56,689 nt of DNA, from assembly GCF_039539605.1 (NCBI RefSeq), contig NZ_BAABDL010000071.1, positions 1 through 56,689 of the forward strand, written 5' to 3'. The DNA is from Amphibacillus indicireducens. GTDB taxonomy: Bacteria; Bacillota; Bacilli; Bacillales; Amphibacillaceae. Under the pieces are notes generated by a model. It did no database searches and had not been told where the DNA came from. It saw only the letters and a program-made list of their open reading frames with translations. Shown here one piece after another: positions 24,819 to 33,557 of the stretch. Position numbers and translations under genes: made by a program. How positions within the stretch are numbered: position 1 is the stretch's first letter; the number at the start of each line of letters is the position of its first letter.

Positions 24819-25805
24819 ATGAAAGTTAAAATTTTAACTGAAGGTGGAAAGAATATAGGATTAGGACATATCTCGAGATGTATGTCACTTTATGCTGAAG
24901 TTTCAAGGAGAGATATTTCAATTGATTTTATAATTAATGGCGATGTGAGCAGTATTGATTTTTTACATGGAATAACATTTAAGAATGAAAACTGGCTTCA
25001 AGGAGAATTTTTGCATAATTATATAACTTCAGATGATTATGTTATCATTGATTCATACAAGGCAGAAAAAGCAGTCTATGATTCTATCGTCAAACTTTCA
25101 AGCAAAGCAATGTTCATTGACGATATTGGTAGATTAGATTATCCCGAGGGAATCATTGTGAACCCTTCTTTGGATTCAACCAGTATTGATTATTCAAATT
25201 CCCCGAATAGCATTCTTTTAACAGGTCCAGATTATGTCATTGTAAGGCCACCTTTTGTAGGTATAAAAAGAGAAACTGCTTTTAATGGCCTAAATAGAAT
25301 TCTTATTACAATGGGCGGGACTGATATCAGGAAATTAACACCTCTTCTTATTAATAATGTCTGTAAGAATCTAAAAGATATTGTATTTGATATTGTGATT
25401 GGTTCAAAAGAGACACATGAACTTTATGATCAATATTTAGGGTTTAAGAATGTTGCCATACACTATAATATTGATGCAACTGAAATGTTTGAATTAATGA
25501 TGAGCTGTGATTTGGCTATTACAGCTGCTGGTCAAACAATTTATGAATTATTGGCTACACAAACACCGTTTATTCCGATTCAAATTATTGAGAATCAAGA
25601 AAATAATATCAGATCATTATTAAAATACAATTCGAATCAGATTGTTCTAAAATATGATAATAACAATTTAGTAGAAGGCATATTCAACGCTTTGGATATC
25701 TATGATGCGAGTGGATATAGACAAGAACAAAACAAACCTTATGAAGGTCTTATAGATGGATACGGAGCAAAAAGAATCATTGATAAACTATTGGAAGATT
25801 TGTAG
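24819..25805 (+). CDS. pseG: UDP-2,4-diacylamido-trideoxy-altrose hydrolase, PseG type
   Basis: This 328-residue GT-B-fold hydrolase removes UDP from the 2,4-diacylated sugar in pseudaminic acid synthesis. The N-terminal GLGHISRCMSLY stretch (about 14-25) carries the catalytic-type histidine motif G-x-GH. IDSYKA and FIDDIGR follow, then ITMGGTD and AITAAGQTIYEL in the C-terminal half. The ATG at 24819 has AGGA nine bases upstream and is preferred to the TTG at 24810. In many species PseG is fused or adjacent to PseH (N-acetyltransferase); here the next gene is a formyltransferase. Confidence 0.88.
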   Translation: MKVKILTEGGKNIGLGHISRCMSLYAEVSRRDISIDFIINGDVSSIDFLHGITFKNENWLQGEFLHNYITSDDYVIIDSYKAEKAVYDSIVKLSSKAMFIDDIGRLDYPEGIIVNPSLDSTSIDYSNSPNSILLTGPDYVIVRPPFVGIKRETAFNGLNRILITMGGTDIRKLTPLLINNVCKNLKDIVFDIVIGSKETHELYDQYLGFKNVAIHYNIDATEMFELMMSCDLAITAAGQTIYELLATQTPFIPIQIIENQENNIRSLLKYNSNQIVLKYDNNNLVEGIFNALDIYDASGYRQEQNKPYEGLIDGYGAKRIIDKLLEDL

Positions 25806-25813
25806 GTGAAAAA

Positions 25814-26659
25814 ATGAAGAAAGTTATATTCTGTGGTTTTGGGAAACTCGGCAGAGACTGCATGAAAGCAATACTTGAAAATGGGTATCAAATTAAATAT
25901 GTCATGACCCATAGAGAAAATGAGGTCAATAGTGTAGATACATTTGCACAAAGCGCAGGAATAGAATACAGTTATGTAGATGCAAGAAAAAATCTGAGAG
26001 ACTTAACTGAGCAAATTAAAAGTATAAGTCCTGACTTTCTAATCAGTGTTAATTATAGGTACATAATTCCAAAAGAAATATTTACTTTAGCTGATTTTGC
26101 GCTCAATATTCATGGATCTTTACTGCCCAAATATAGAGGCCGTACACCTCATGTCTGGAGCATAATAAACGGTGAAACTGAAAGTGGAATCACATGTCAT
26201 TTGATTGAAGAATCGGTAGATACAGGTGATATAATATCGCAAAAAGTGATTCCAATTGAACTCAAGGATACTGGATATTCTCTATTAAAGAAATTTGAGT
26301 CAGAATATCCCACACTTCTGATTGATTCAATAGAAAAACTAATTAATGGAAGTGACCTTACTAAGCAAGATGATAAATTTGCAAGTTATTATGGGAAGCG
26401 AACTCCTGACATGGGTTATATTGATTTTAGAAAGAAGGCAAGTGAAGTTATTGATTTTGTTAGGGCTCAAGCCGAACCTTATCCCGGAGCATATTATTAT
26501 TTACTGGATGGCAGAAAAATTATTATCAATAGAATTGCTATACATGAAATAAATGATTTCAATACGGAAATCGGTGTGATAATAGAGATGGATAATCGTT
26601 ACTATGTTCGGTGTGAAGATCAAACACTTAGGATTGAAGATTACAGAGTCATAGATTAG
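25814..26659 (+). CDS. Sugar N-formyltransferase in the PseH position
   Basis: This 281-residue formyltransferase keeps the full catalytic triad: Asn98-x-His100 in LNIHGSLLPKYRGR and Asp136 in EESVDTGDI. The C-terminal part has AQAEPYPGAYYY as in sugar formyltransferases. It begins 8 bases after pseG and ends 14 bases before the synthase gene, exactly where the 4-amino acyltransferase PseH is expected. No GNAT-type acetyltransferase is visible in the cluster. The likely reaction is N-formylation of the 4-amino group made by PseC, which would give a 7-formamido pseudaminic acid. 7-N-formyl pseudaminic acids are known in Pseudomonas aeruginosa glycans. Function is inferred from context and motifs. 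Confidence 0.82.
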   Translation: MKKVIFCGFGKLGRDCMKAILENGYQIKYVMTHRENEVNSVDTFAQSAGIEYSYVDARKNLRDLTEQIKSISPDFLISVNYRYIIPKEIFTLADFALNIHGSLLPKYRGRTPHVWSIINGETESGITCHLIEESVDTGDIISQKVIPIELKDTGYSLLKKFESEYPTLLIDSIEKLINGSDLTKQDDKFASYYGKRTPDMGYIDFRKKASEVIDFVRAQAEPYPGAYYYLLDGRKIIINRIAIHEINDFNTEIGVIIEMDNRYYVRCEDQTLRIEDYRVID

Positions 26660-26673
26660 AATGGAGGAAAATT

Positions 26674-27720
26674 ATGTCGATAACAATTGGAGATTTTACA
26701 ATTGATAATAACAGCAAGACGTTTATTATAGCTGAATTATCAGCTAATCATGGACATGACATCAATATCGCTAAAAAAACAATAAAAGCAGCTAAAGAAT
26801 CAGGTGCTGACGCTATTAAAGTGCAGACATATACAGCAGATACTCTAACCATTGACTGTGATAATGAATATTTCAAACTAGATAGTGGTACCATCTGGGA
26901 TGGCCGTACGCTTTATGATTTATATAGTGAGGCTTATACTCCTTGGGAGTGGCAAAGAGAATTGATGGAGTATGCGAGGAGCATAGGACTTATCTTCTTT
27001 TCAACTCCATTTGATAAGACTGCAGTCGATTTTTTGGAAGAGTTAGAAGTTCCAGTATATAAAGTAGCTTCTTTTGAGATTATGGATATTCCATTGATTG
27101 AATATATTGCATCAAAGGGTAAGCCAATGATTATGTCTACAGGGGTTGCTTCCTTAAGTGATATTGAACAAGCAGTGGATGCATGTAAACGTATGGGAAA
27201 TAATCAGATTATTTTATTAAAGTGTACATCGGCATATCCTGCGAAAATTGAAGATGTAAACCTTAATACAATTCCAAACATGAAAGATACATTTGGAGTA
27301 GAGGTAGGATTATCAGATCATACTCTTGGAATTACAGTTCCAGTCGTGTCAATTGCTTTGGGTGCAAAAGTGATAGAGAAGCATTTCATATTAGACAAAT
27401 CAATTGGAGGACCCGATTCGAGTTTTTCGCTTGAACCACTTGAATTTAAACAAATGGTCGATTCTGTAAGAGATGCTGAAATGGCTCTAGGTAAAGTTGA
27501 TTATAGTATGAACGAAAAGAAAAAGAATAGTCGAATATTGGGTAGATCATTATTTGTTGTAAAAGATATTAAAGCAGGAGAGGCATTTACTGAAGAAAAT
27601 GTTAGATCTATACGACCTAGCAATGGACTCGCTCCAAAGTACTTTAGTGAAATAATTAATCGAAAAGCAACTACTGATATAGCGCGAGGAACACCATTAA
27701 GCTGGGACAAAGTGAAATAA
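26674..27720 (+). CDS. pseI: Pseudaminic acid synthase (NeuB family)
   Basis: This 348-residue NeuB-type synthase condenses the free trideoxy-sugar with phosphoenolpyruvate. Motifs are IAELSANHGHD near 20-30, KVQTYTADTL, FFSTPFDKTAVDFL, YKVASFEI, MSTGVAS, LLKCTSAYP and EKHFILDKSIGGPDSSFSLEP. A C-terminal SAF (antifreeze-like) domain follows from about residue 290. The match to PseI over sialic or legionaminic synthases rests on the PseB/PseC partners. A GGAGG site precedes the ATG. Confidence 0.92.
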   Translation: MSITIGDFTIDNNSKTFIIAELSANHGHDINIAKKTIKAAKESGADAIKVQTYTADTLTIDCDNEYFKLDSGTIWDGRTLYDLYSEAYTPWEWQRELMEYARSIGLIFFSTPFDKTAVDFLEELEVPVYKVASFEIMDIPLIEYIASKGKPMIMSTGVASLSDIEQAVDACKRMGNNQIILLKCTSAYPAKIEDVNLNTIPNMKDTFGVEVGLSDHTLGITVPVVSIALGAKVIEKHFILDKSIGGPDSSFSLEPLEFKQMVDSVRDAEMALGKVDYSMNEKKKNSRILGRSLFVVKDIKAGEAFTEENVRSIRPSNGLAPKYFSEIINRKATTDIARGTPLSWDKVK

Positions 27721-27755
27721 TCAACCATGAGTTTTGGGGGAGGTGACCAATTAAA

Positions 27756-28742
27756 ATGCCAATACTAATAACCGGAGGAGCTGGCTACATAGGCTGCCAT
27801 ACGGTAAAATATTTTCAAAAACAAAATGAAGAAATCATCGTTGTAGATAATCTGCAAAGTGGCCATGATGCTTCTATTATTGTGGACCATTTGTATAGGA
27901 TTGATATTAGAGATAAAGATCAATTAGACGAGGTTTTCAAGACTCATAATATCGAAGCAGTTATTCACTTTGCCGCGAACTCTCTAGTTGGAGAGAGCAT
28001 GGAAAAGCCATATGAATATTACCATAACAATGTCTTTGGAATGCTTTGTCTTCTTGATGTAATGAAAGAGAATAATGTAAATAAGATCGTATTTTCATCA
28101 ACAGCAGCTACATATGGTGAGCCGAAGAGCATCCCAATCATGGAAGCAGATGAGACAAGCCCGACTAACGCCTATGGCGAGACCAAACTTGCTATGGAAA
28201 AAATGATGAAGTGGTTTGACCAGGCTTATGGAACAAAGTATGTATCCCTAAGATATTTCAATGCTGCAGGAGCTTATGAGACAGGTGAGATAGGAGAAGA
28301 CCATCATCCAGAGACACACCTTATTCCACTTATTCTTCAAGTACCACTTGGAAAACGTGATAAGATTTACATGTTTGGAGATGACTATCCAACTGAAGAT
28401 GGAACATGCGTAAGAGATTATATCCATGTTATGGACCTTGCTTCAGCTCATTATAAAGCACTTGAGTATCTGAGGAAGGGAAATGATAGTGATATATTTA
28501 ACCTTGGAAACGGCAATGGTTATTCAGTTAGAGAAGTAATAGAGACTACAAGAAAAGTAACTGGTCATCCAATTCCAGCAGAAGTGAAAGAGAGACGTGC
28601 AGGCGATCCAGCAACTCTGATAGCTTCATCTGAAAAAGCAAAGAGCGTATTAGGATGGAAACCAGAGTTTGATTGGCTTGAGAAGATTATTGAAGATGCC
28701 TGGAGATGGCATAAGAGTAATCCTAACGGATATGAGAAGTAG
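27756..28742 (+). CDS. galE: UDP-glucose 4-epimerase
   Basis: The 328-residue SDR enzyme interconverts UDP-glucose and UDP-galactose. Motifs are TGGAGYIGCH at residues 6-15, HFAANSLVGES, SSTAATYG, the catalytic YGETK, RYFNAAGA and the C-terminal GDPATLIASSEKA. A very strong ribosome site (GGGGGAGGTGA) lies 12 bases upstream. It would supply galactose for the repeat unit. A terminator-like hairpin follows before the second galU. Confidence 0.94.
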   Translation: MPILITGGAGYIGCHTVKYFQKQNEEIIVVDNLQSGHDASIIVDHLYRIDIRDKDQLDEVFKTHNIEAVIHFAANSLVGESMEKPYEYYHNNVFGMLCLLDVMKENNVNKIVFSSTAATYGEPKSIPIMEADETSPTNAYGETKLAMEKMMKWFDQAYGTKYVSLRYFNAAGAYETGEIGEDHHPETHLIPLILQVPLGKRDKIYMFGDDYPTEDGTCVRDYIHVMDLASAHYKALEYLRKGNDSDIFNLGNGNGYSVREVIETTRKVTGHPIPAEVKERRAGDPATLIASSEKAKSVLGWKPEFDWLEKIIEDAWRWHKSNPNGYEK

Positions 28743-28750
28743 ATATATAA

Positions 28751-28778
28751 AGCCCTAACACTGTTTAGGGCTATTTCA
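28751..28778 (+). terminator. Hairpin after galE
   Basis: AGCCCTAA and TTTAGGGCT pair across a short loop, followed by a weak T-rich tail (ATTTC). A partial GGGCT repeat follows at 28786. It may reduce read-through into the second galU. Confidence 0.55.
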
Positions 28779-28836
28779 ACATAGAAGGGCTATCAACACA
28801 GCCCAAATACTAAATAGGGGGAGGTCTTAACATCAC

Positions 28837-29748
28837 ATGAAAGTACGCAAAGCAGTCATACCAGCAGCTGGCCTTGGAACGAGATTTTTACCAGCTACAA
28901 AGGCTATGCCAAAGGAAATGTTACCAATTGTAGATACACCTACAATTCAATATATTATACAAGAAGCAATTGATAGTGGAATTGAAGAGATACTTATCAT
29001 TACAGGGAAAAGCAAGAGAGCAATCGAGGACCACTTTGATAAAAATGTTGAATTAGAACTGGAACTTGAGAAAAAGGCCAATGAAGAATTATTGAAAGTA
29101 GTTAGAGATATTACAGATCTTGTCGATATACATTATATAAGACAAAAAGAAGCCAAAGGATTAGGGCACGCCATCTACTGTGCAAAGACTTTTGTAGGCA
29201 ACGAGCCATTTGCCGTTATGCTTGGTGATGATATTGTTGAAAATGGAGATGGGAAGCCTTGCCTGCAGCAGATGATTGAAGTTTATGATGAGTATCAAAC
29301 TTCAGTGTTAGGCGTTCAAACTGTTAAAGATGAAGATGTATGTAAATACGGCATTGTTGATGGAGAGCGTGTATCGGATAGAGTCTATACCGTGAAGGGC
29401 TTAGTTGAGAAGCCTGCTGTAGATGAAGTGCCATCGAATGTTGCAATATTAGGAAGATATATCATCAATCCAGGTATCTTTGATATTCTAGCTGAAACCA
29501 AGCCAGGCAAAGGTGGAGAAATTCAATTGACGGATGCTTTAAAAGAGCTGGCACTTCAAGAAGATATGTATGCTTATGACTTCATCGGCAAAAGATACGA
29601 TGTAGGAAACAAGCAGGGATTCCTTGAAGCTACTGTGGAGACAGCTCTTAGAAGAAGTGATTTGAGAGAAGAATTCTTATCTTATTTAGTGAAGGTAGTT
29701 GAGAAGGAAGTTGGATCTTTGGGTGAGGTTGCTGCTGGGGGAGAATAG
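28837..29748 (+). CDS. galU: UTP-glucose-1-phosphate uridylyltransferase (second copy)
   Basis: This 303-residue enzyme has the same motifs as the copy at 8121: IPAAGLGTRFLPATKAMPKEM at the N-terminus, IRQKEAKGLGHA, LGDDI, VEKP and GGEIQLTDAL. It differs by an insertion (ENGDGK) and a longer C-terminus ending in a glycine-alanine tail. Codon use fits the acquired cluster, not the native locus, so it probably came with it. GGGGGAGG lies 12 bases from the ATG. It is the last gene of the co-directional glycan cluster. Confidence 0.94.
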   Translation: MKVRKAVIPAAGLGTRFLPATKAMPKEMLPIVDTPTIQYIIQEAIDSGIEEILIITGKSKRAIEDHFDKNVELELELEKKANEELLKVVRDITDLVDIHYIRQKEAKGLGHAIYCAKTFVGNEPFAVMLGDDIVENGDGKPCLQQMIEVYDEYQTSVLGVQTVKDEDVCKYGIVDGERVSDRVYTVKGLVEKPAVDEVPSNVAILGRYIINPGIFDILAETKPGKGGEIQLTDALKELALQEDMYAYDFIGKRYDVGNKQGFLEATVETALRRSDLREEFLSYLVKVVEKEVGSLGEVAAGGE

Positions 29749-30143
29749 ACATCATGATTTGGTATTATGGGTCATTCCACAACCCAAACTCCCCCACAAC
29801 TCCCCAAGAGACTTTTCAACCACATAAGTAAATTTTGGGAATCGTATATGGGGCGTTAGAAGTAATAAGGGTTACATCAACTAAAGCTTAGATTTGAGAG
29901 GTGCCGGGCACGGACAAGTTAACAAGTTGATTAGGGTGATGGAGAGATGAGCAGCTATACAGAATAAACAGATAGGCAAATAGGCTGGTATCAAGATCGG
30001 TAGTGAGGGTAACACCTAGATGTGCTGTAATGGTAAACATCACAGATAAGCAGTGATGGTAACTTTTCAGATTAGCAGTGAAAGAGAACTGACAACGGAT
30101 CAATATTGACTTAACAGAATAATACAGACATAACACATCAAAG
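29749..30143. other. Gene-free spacer between the glycan cluster and the defence island
   Basis: About 395 bases without a credible gene. It includes a small GC-rich palindrome (GTGCCGGGCAC) near 29901. Nothing else recognisable. Confidence 0.5.
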
Positions 30144-30190
30144 AAAACGGGCATGAAGAGAGTAAGTTAGATAGCTTTGCCCGTTTTATT
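30144..30190 (+). terminator. Terminator at the edge of the defence island
   Basis: AAAACGGGCA at 30144-30153 pairs perfectly with TGCCCGTTTT at 30178-30187 over a 24-base loop, then ATTTAT. The terminal A and T runs make it usable in both directions. Confidence 0.65.
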
Positions 30191-30267
30191 TATAAATGAA
30201 GGGGTCAGAATATTGTATTAATGGGTGGGTTTGGTGTTGCTACTATTACAAAGGAGTGATTGTTGGT

Positions 30268-31062
30268 ATGTTCGCAGGATTTAATTTAAAGATTGATTTG
30301 TCTGAGATGTTGGATAAAGATGAGTATTATTTTTTGGGCAAATCAATTGATGAAAAGAACAAAAAAAGCATTGAAGAAGACCTAGAAGCATTTATTATTG
30401 ATGGTGTAATTGATGGATCTTCTTTACAAGAAGAATGGTTCCCGCAGATAAAAGCAGATATATTTATTTCTCATTCACATAAGGACTTGCGCCTTACATA
30501 TTGCTTAGTTGGTTGGCTTTACAAGAGCTTCAAGTTGAAAGCGTTTGTGGATTCAAATGTGTGGGGATTTGCTGATAATTTGCTTAGAAAGATAGATGAC
30601 AAGTACTGCGTAAACAATAGCTCTGAAAGTAAATTCTATTCATATGAAAAAAGAAACTACTCCACAAGCCATGTCCACATGATGTTATCAGTAGCTTTAA
30701 ATAAAATGATTGATAAAACTGAATGCTTATTCTTCCTGAATACACCAGAATCAGTGTCGATAACGGATACAGTACAAAATACAACATTTTCGCCATGGAT
30801 TTATTCAGAATTATTCACATCTGAAGTGATCCGTAAACAGGAGCTATCTAGATATAGAAAAGGTATTATGGAGAAAAAAGCTATGTTTGAGTCTGCTGAG
30901 CTAATTATAAGATACAATATAAGTACGGATCATTTGATCGATCTAAATAAGAAAGACTTGATAGAATGGAGAATGACAAGAATGATCACAAACAACGTTG
31001 AACCACTAGATCAACTAGATCAACTTTATTATTTGAAGGGGATCTTTACTATTACTAATTGA
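30268..31062 (+). CDS. TIR-domain protein of the Thoeris locus (additional ThsB-like sensor)
   Basis: This 264-residue protein has a TIR domain from about residue 63: ADIFISHSHKD at 63-73, a VGWLYKSFKLKAFVDSNVW segment, and SPWIYSEL at 175-182 with Glu181 in the position of the catalytic TIR glutamate. The first 60 residues are a helical extension. TIR proteins of Thoeris make a cyclic ADP-ribose-type signal from NAD when phage infection is sensed. It lies 52 bases before the ThsA gene, and Thoeris loci often carry several TIR genes with different specificity. The ATG at 30268 has AAGGAG upstream; the longer in-frame opening from 30196 has no ribosome site and starts next to the terminator. 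Confidence 0.8.
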   Translation: MFAGFNLKIDLSEMLDKDEYYFLGKSIDEKNKKSIEEDLEAFIIDGVIDGSSLQEEWFPQIKADIFISHSHKDLRLTYCLVGWLYKSFKLKAFVDSNVWGFADNLLRKIDDKYCVNNSSESKFYSYEKRNYSTSHVHMMLSVALNKMIDKTECLFFLNTPESVSITDTVQNTTFSPWIYSELFTSEVIRKQELSRYRKGIMEKKAMFESAELIIRYNISTDHLIDLNKKDLIEWRMTRMITNNVEPLDQLDQLYYLKGIFTITN

Positions 31063-31114
31063 CTCAATTGTTGCGGAAAAGTTATTAGAAAAGTTGAGTG
31101 GGAGGTGAAATATA

Positions 31115-32551
31115 TTGAGCGTAGCAAGTATGAAGGAGTTTGAGAGAGAATATCTTAAGGCTTTACAAGAAGAAAGCGCAGGGCTATTTGCAGGAGCTGG
31201 CTTATCAAGAGCATCAGGATATGTTGATTGGAAGGAACTGTTAAGAGAGTTTGCTGACGATGTAGGATTAGAAGTTGAGAAAGAAAATGATTTAGTCGGA
31301 CTTGCTCAATATTATTATAATGCCAAAGGTAAAAATCGAACATCAATTTCCAGTAAAATCGTATCCGAATTCACGAAGGATGCAAAAAATAATGAAAATT
31401 TGAAGATACTTTCGACACTGCCAATTAAGGTTTATTGGACTACTAACTATGACACTCTTATAGAGGATACTCTGAGAGATTGGGCTAACAAGAAGGTTGA
31501 TGTAAAAAGAACAGTTGAGAACTTGTCGATAACTTTACCAGGAAGAGATGCTATAGTTTATAAAATGCATGGGGATGTATCGTTATCTCATGAGGCTGTA
31601 ATTATTCGAGACGACTATGAAGCTTACAATGAAAAAAGACAACTTTTTACAACAAGCCTTCAAGGTGATTTGGTTTCTAAAACATTTCTATTTATTGGAT
31701 TTAGCTTTGAAGATCCAAATCTAATGTATATTTTAAGTAGGATTAGAATTTTATTAGGTGAAGAACATACTAGACCACATTATTGTTTTATTCGAGAGGT
31801 CAACGAAAAAGAATATGATAATAAAGAAGATTATATTTATGACAAGACAAAACAGGAATTGCGCGTTCAAGATTTGGGTAGATATGGAATCTCTGCAGTG
31901 ATGGTCAAAGAGTACGAAGATATTACAGAAGCATTAAAGAGAATTCTATTTAAACACAAGCTAAAGAAAATATTGATTTCTGGTAGTGCTGAAACTTATG
32001 GGGATATGAGTACTGAAGAGGCTAGTCAGTTCATATATAATCTTACTCGACAACTAATCAAACGAGACTTTAAAATCATTACTGGGTTTGGCAAAGGGAT
32101 TGGCAGCTATGTAATTTCTGGAGCAATAGAAGAGATATTCGAAAATAAATATGGTCATGTTGGTGAGTACTTGATTCCACGACCGTTTCCTTTCTTGAGT
32201 TTAAAGGAAAAGCAAACTAATGAAATTTCAGAGAAATATAGAAAAAGTTTAGTTAATGATTGTGGTGTTGCAATTTTTGTATTTGGGAACAAATTGGACG
32301 AAGAGAGCGGGAAAATCGTCAACGCCAATGGAGTTTATGAAGAATTTAAACTGGCTAAAGAGATGAATAAAGTGATAATTCCTATTGGTTCAACTGGTTT
32401 TATGGCAAAAGAAATATGGGATTATGTGAATTCTAATATCGATGAGTATGATTATTTAAGAGACTCAATTGAAATATTGAAAGAAGAAAAAGAAGCAGAT
32501 AAAATTTTTGCGGAAATATCAAAAATAATTACAATGATGAAAGGGGTTTAA
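31115..32551 (+). CDS. thsA: Thoeris effector ThsA (SIR2-SLOG NADase)
   Basis: This 478-residue protein has the ThsA architecture. The SIR2 domain has GLFAGAGLSRASGYVDW at 23-39, TTNYDTLIE with Asn111, and KMHGDV with His152, which line up with the catalytic Asn112 and His152 of the Bacillus cereus protein. The C-terminal SLOG domain starts at ILISGSAETYG (about 286) and contains GFGKGIGSYVISG, the site of the cyclic nucleotide signal. When activated by the TIR-made signal it depletes NAD and stops the phage cycle. The start is TTG at 31115, eight bases after GGGAGGTGA. The length almost equals the known protein (476 residues). Confidence 0.95.
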   Translation: MSVASMKEFEREYLKALQEESAGLFAGAGLSRASGYVDWKELLREFADDVGLEVEKENDLVGLAQYYYNAKGKNRTSISSKIVSEFTKDAKNNENLKILSTLPIKVYWTTNYDTLIEDTLRDWANKKVDVKRTVENLSITLPGRDAIVYKMHGDVSLSHEAVIIRDDYEAYNEKRQLFTTSLQGDLVSKTFLFIGFSFEDPNLMYILSRIRILLGEEHTRPHYCFIREVNEKEYDNKEDYIYDKTKQELRVQDLGRYGISAVMVKEYEDITEALKRILFKHKLKKILISGSAETYGDMSTEEASQFIYNLTRQLIKRDFKIITGFGKGIGSYVISGAIEEIFENKYGHVGEYLIPRPFPFLSLKEKQTNEISEKYRKSLVNDCGVAIFVFGNKLDEESGKIVNANGVYEEFKLAKEMNKVIIPIGSTGFMAKEIWDYVNSNIDEYDYLRDSIEILKEEKEADKIFAEISKIITMMKGV

Positions 32552-32553
32552 CT

Positions 32554-33036
32554 ATGGCACGAAAAGCATTTTTTAGTTTTCATTTTGAACGCGACTCATG
32601 GAGAGCCGGACAAGTAAGAAATTCAAACTTAACACAACCTATAAATGGCTATATTGATAAGGCTAAATGGGAGGAAGTCAAAAAGAAGGGTGATCAAGCA
32701 ATTAAGAATTGGATTGACGAGCAGCTAAAAGGGACATCAGTTACAGTTGTTTTAATTGGAAAAGAAACTGCGGATAGAAAATATGTTAAATACGAAATTG
32801 AAAAGAGCATAGAAAGAGGAAATGGGTTACTTGGAATTTATATTCATAATGTGAAAAATGTCCTTGGTGAAACTGATGAAAAGGGAAGAAATCCATTAGA
32901 TAATTTCACTATAACGGTCAATGGACGAACTAGAATAGCATCAAATTATTTCAAAACTTACACTTGGTCATCAGTTAAAGGATACAATCACTTAGCAAGT
33001 TGGATTGACGAAGCTGCAGAACTTGCAGGGTTATAG
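32554..33036 (+). CDS. thsB: Thoeris TIR-domain sensor ThsB
   Basis: This 160-residue TIR-like protein begins MARKAFFSFHFERDSWRAGQ, the hallmark N-terminus of ThsB (formerly DUF1863/MTH538 TIR-like). TVVLIGKETADRKYVKYEIEKS follows, with Glu81 as the probable catalytic residue. It starts 2 bases after the ThsA stop, so the two are coupled. It is expected to sense infection and synthesise the NAD-derived signal that activates ThsA. Together with the upstream TIR gene this forms a complete Thoeris operon. Confidence 0.93.
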   Translation: MARKAFFSFHFERDSWRAGQVRNSNLTQPINGYIDKAKWEEVKKKGDQAIKNWIDEQLKGTSVTVVLIGKETADRKYVKYEIEKSIERGNGLLGIYIHNVKNVLGETDEKGRNPLDNFTITVNGRTRIASNYFKTYTWSSVKGYNHLASWIDEAAELAGL

Positions 33037-33086
33037 AGTCATTTACTACTGAGAATTCGTATGGTTAAGAAGGAGGAATTATTATA

Positions 33087-33440
33087 ATGAATGGCCAAAG
33101 TTATGCAATTGAGATTGAACATATTATTAGAGAAGTTTTTTCATGTGAAAGATTTGGATTTGGTGGCGTTGCTAATTCTGACTTTATTAGATCTCAACCG
33201 TTCACTGCGATCATCGCAGCCTTAGCTTATCAATTTTCAACAGCTGATGCAAACCACAGAAGTGAGATTGAGAAATTTATTGAAGACAATTCATTTTACT
33301 CTGATTTCAGCATTGATGAACTTCTTTTTTTTGAGACATCAGAAAAAATAATTGAAGGGACACATATAGATATTGGATTTCCAAATGGTGAAGAGGCAAT
33401 AAAGAAAATTATCCTGGATTTTAGGAAGGTAGTTAAGTGA
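33087..33440 (+). CDS. Unknown small protein in the Thoeris island
   Basis: The 117-residue product is acidic and helical, with no motif I recognise and no membrane segment. It has a central segment with alternating hydrophobics (SDFIRSQPFTAIIAALAYQF) and a C-terminal FPNGEEAIKKIILDF. The ribosome site AAGGAGG is strong and the gene follows thsB by 50 bases on the same strand, so it may be co-transcribed. It could be an accessory or an unrelated passenger. A short GATACA/TGTATC hairpin lies at its 3' end, followed by about 100 bases without a gene. Confidence 0.6.
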   Translation: MNGQSYAIEIEHIIREVFSCERFGFGGVANSDFIRSQPFTAIIAALAYQFSTADANHRSEIEKFIEDNSFYSDFSIDELLFFETSEKIIEGTHIDIGFPNGEEAIKKIILDFRKVVK

Positions 33441-33557
33441 TACAATTTTTGTATCTGTCGGATATTATCTGGAAATCATCATATAGTTCCAATTTTGAAT
33501 TTGAGTAAACATGTCCGCTTATTCATGAATACCAGTATCACGTAAAGAGGTGAAGTC

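Noticed and set aside
29888..30154. 88-codon minus-strand frame before the Thoeris locus
   Set aside because: No ribosome site, no domain similarity, and it overlaps a terminator hairpin.
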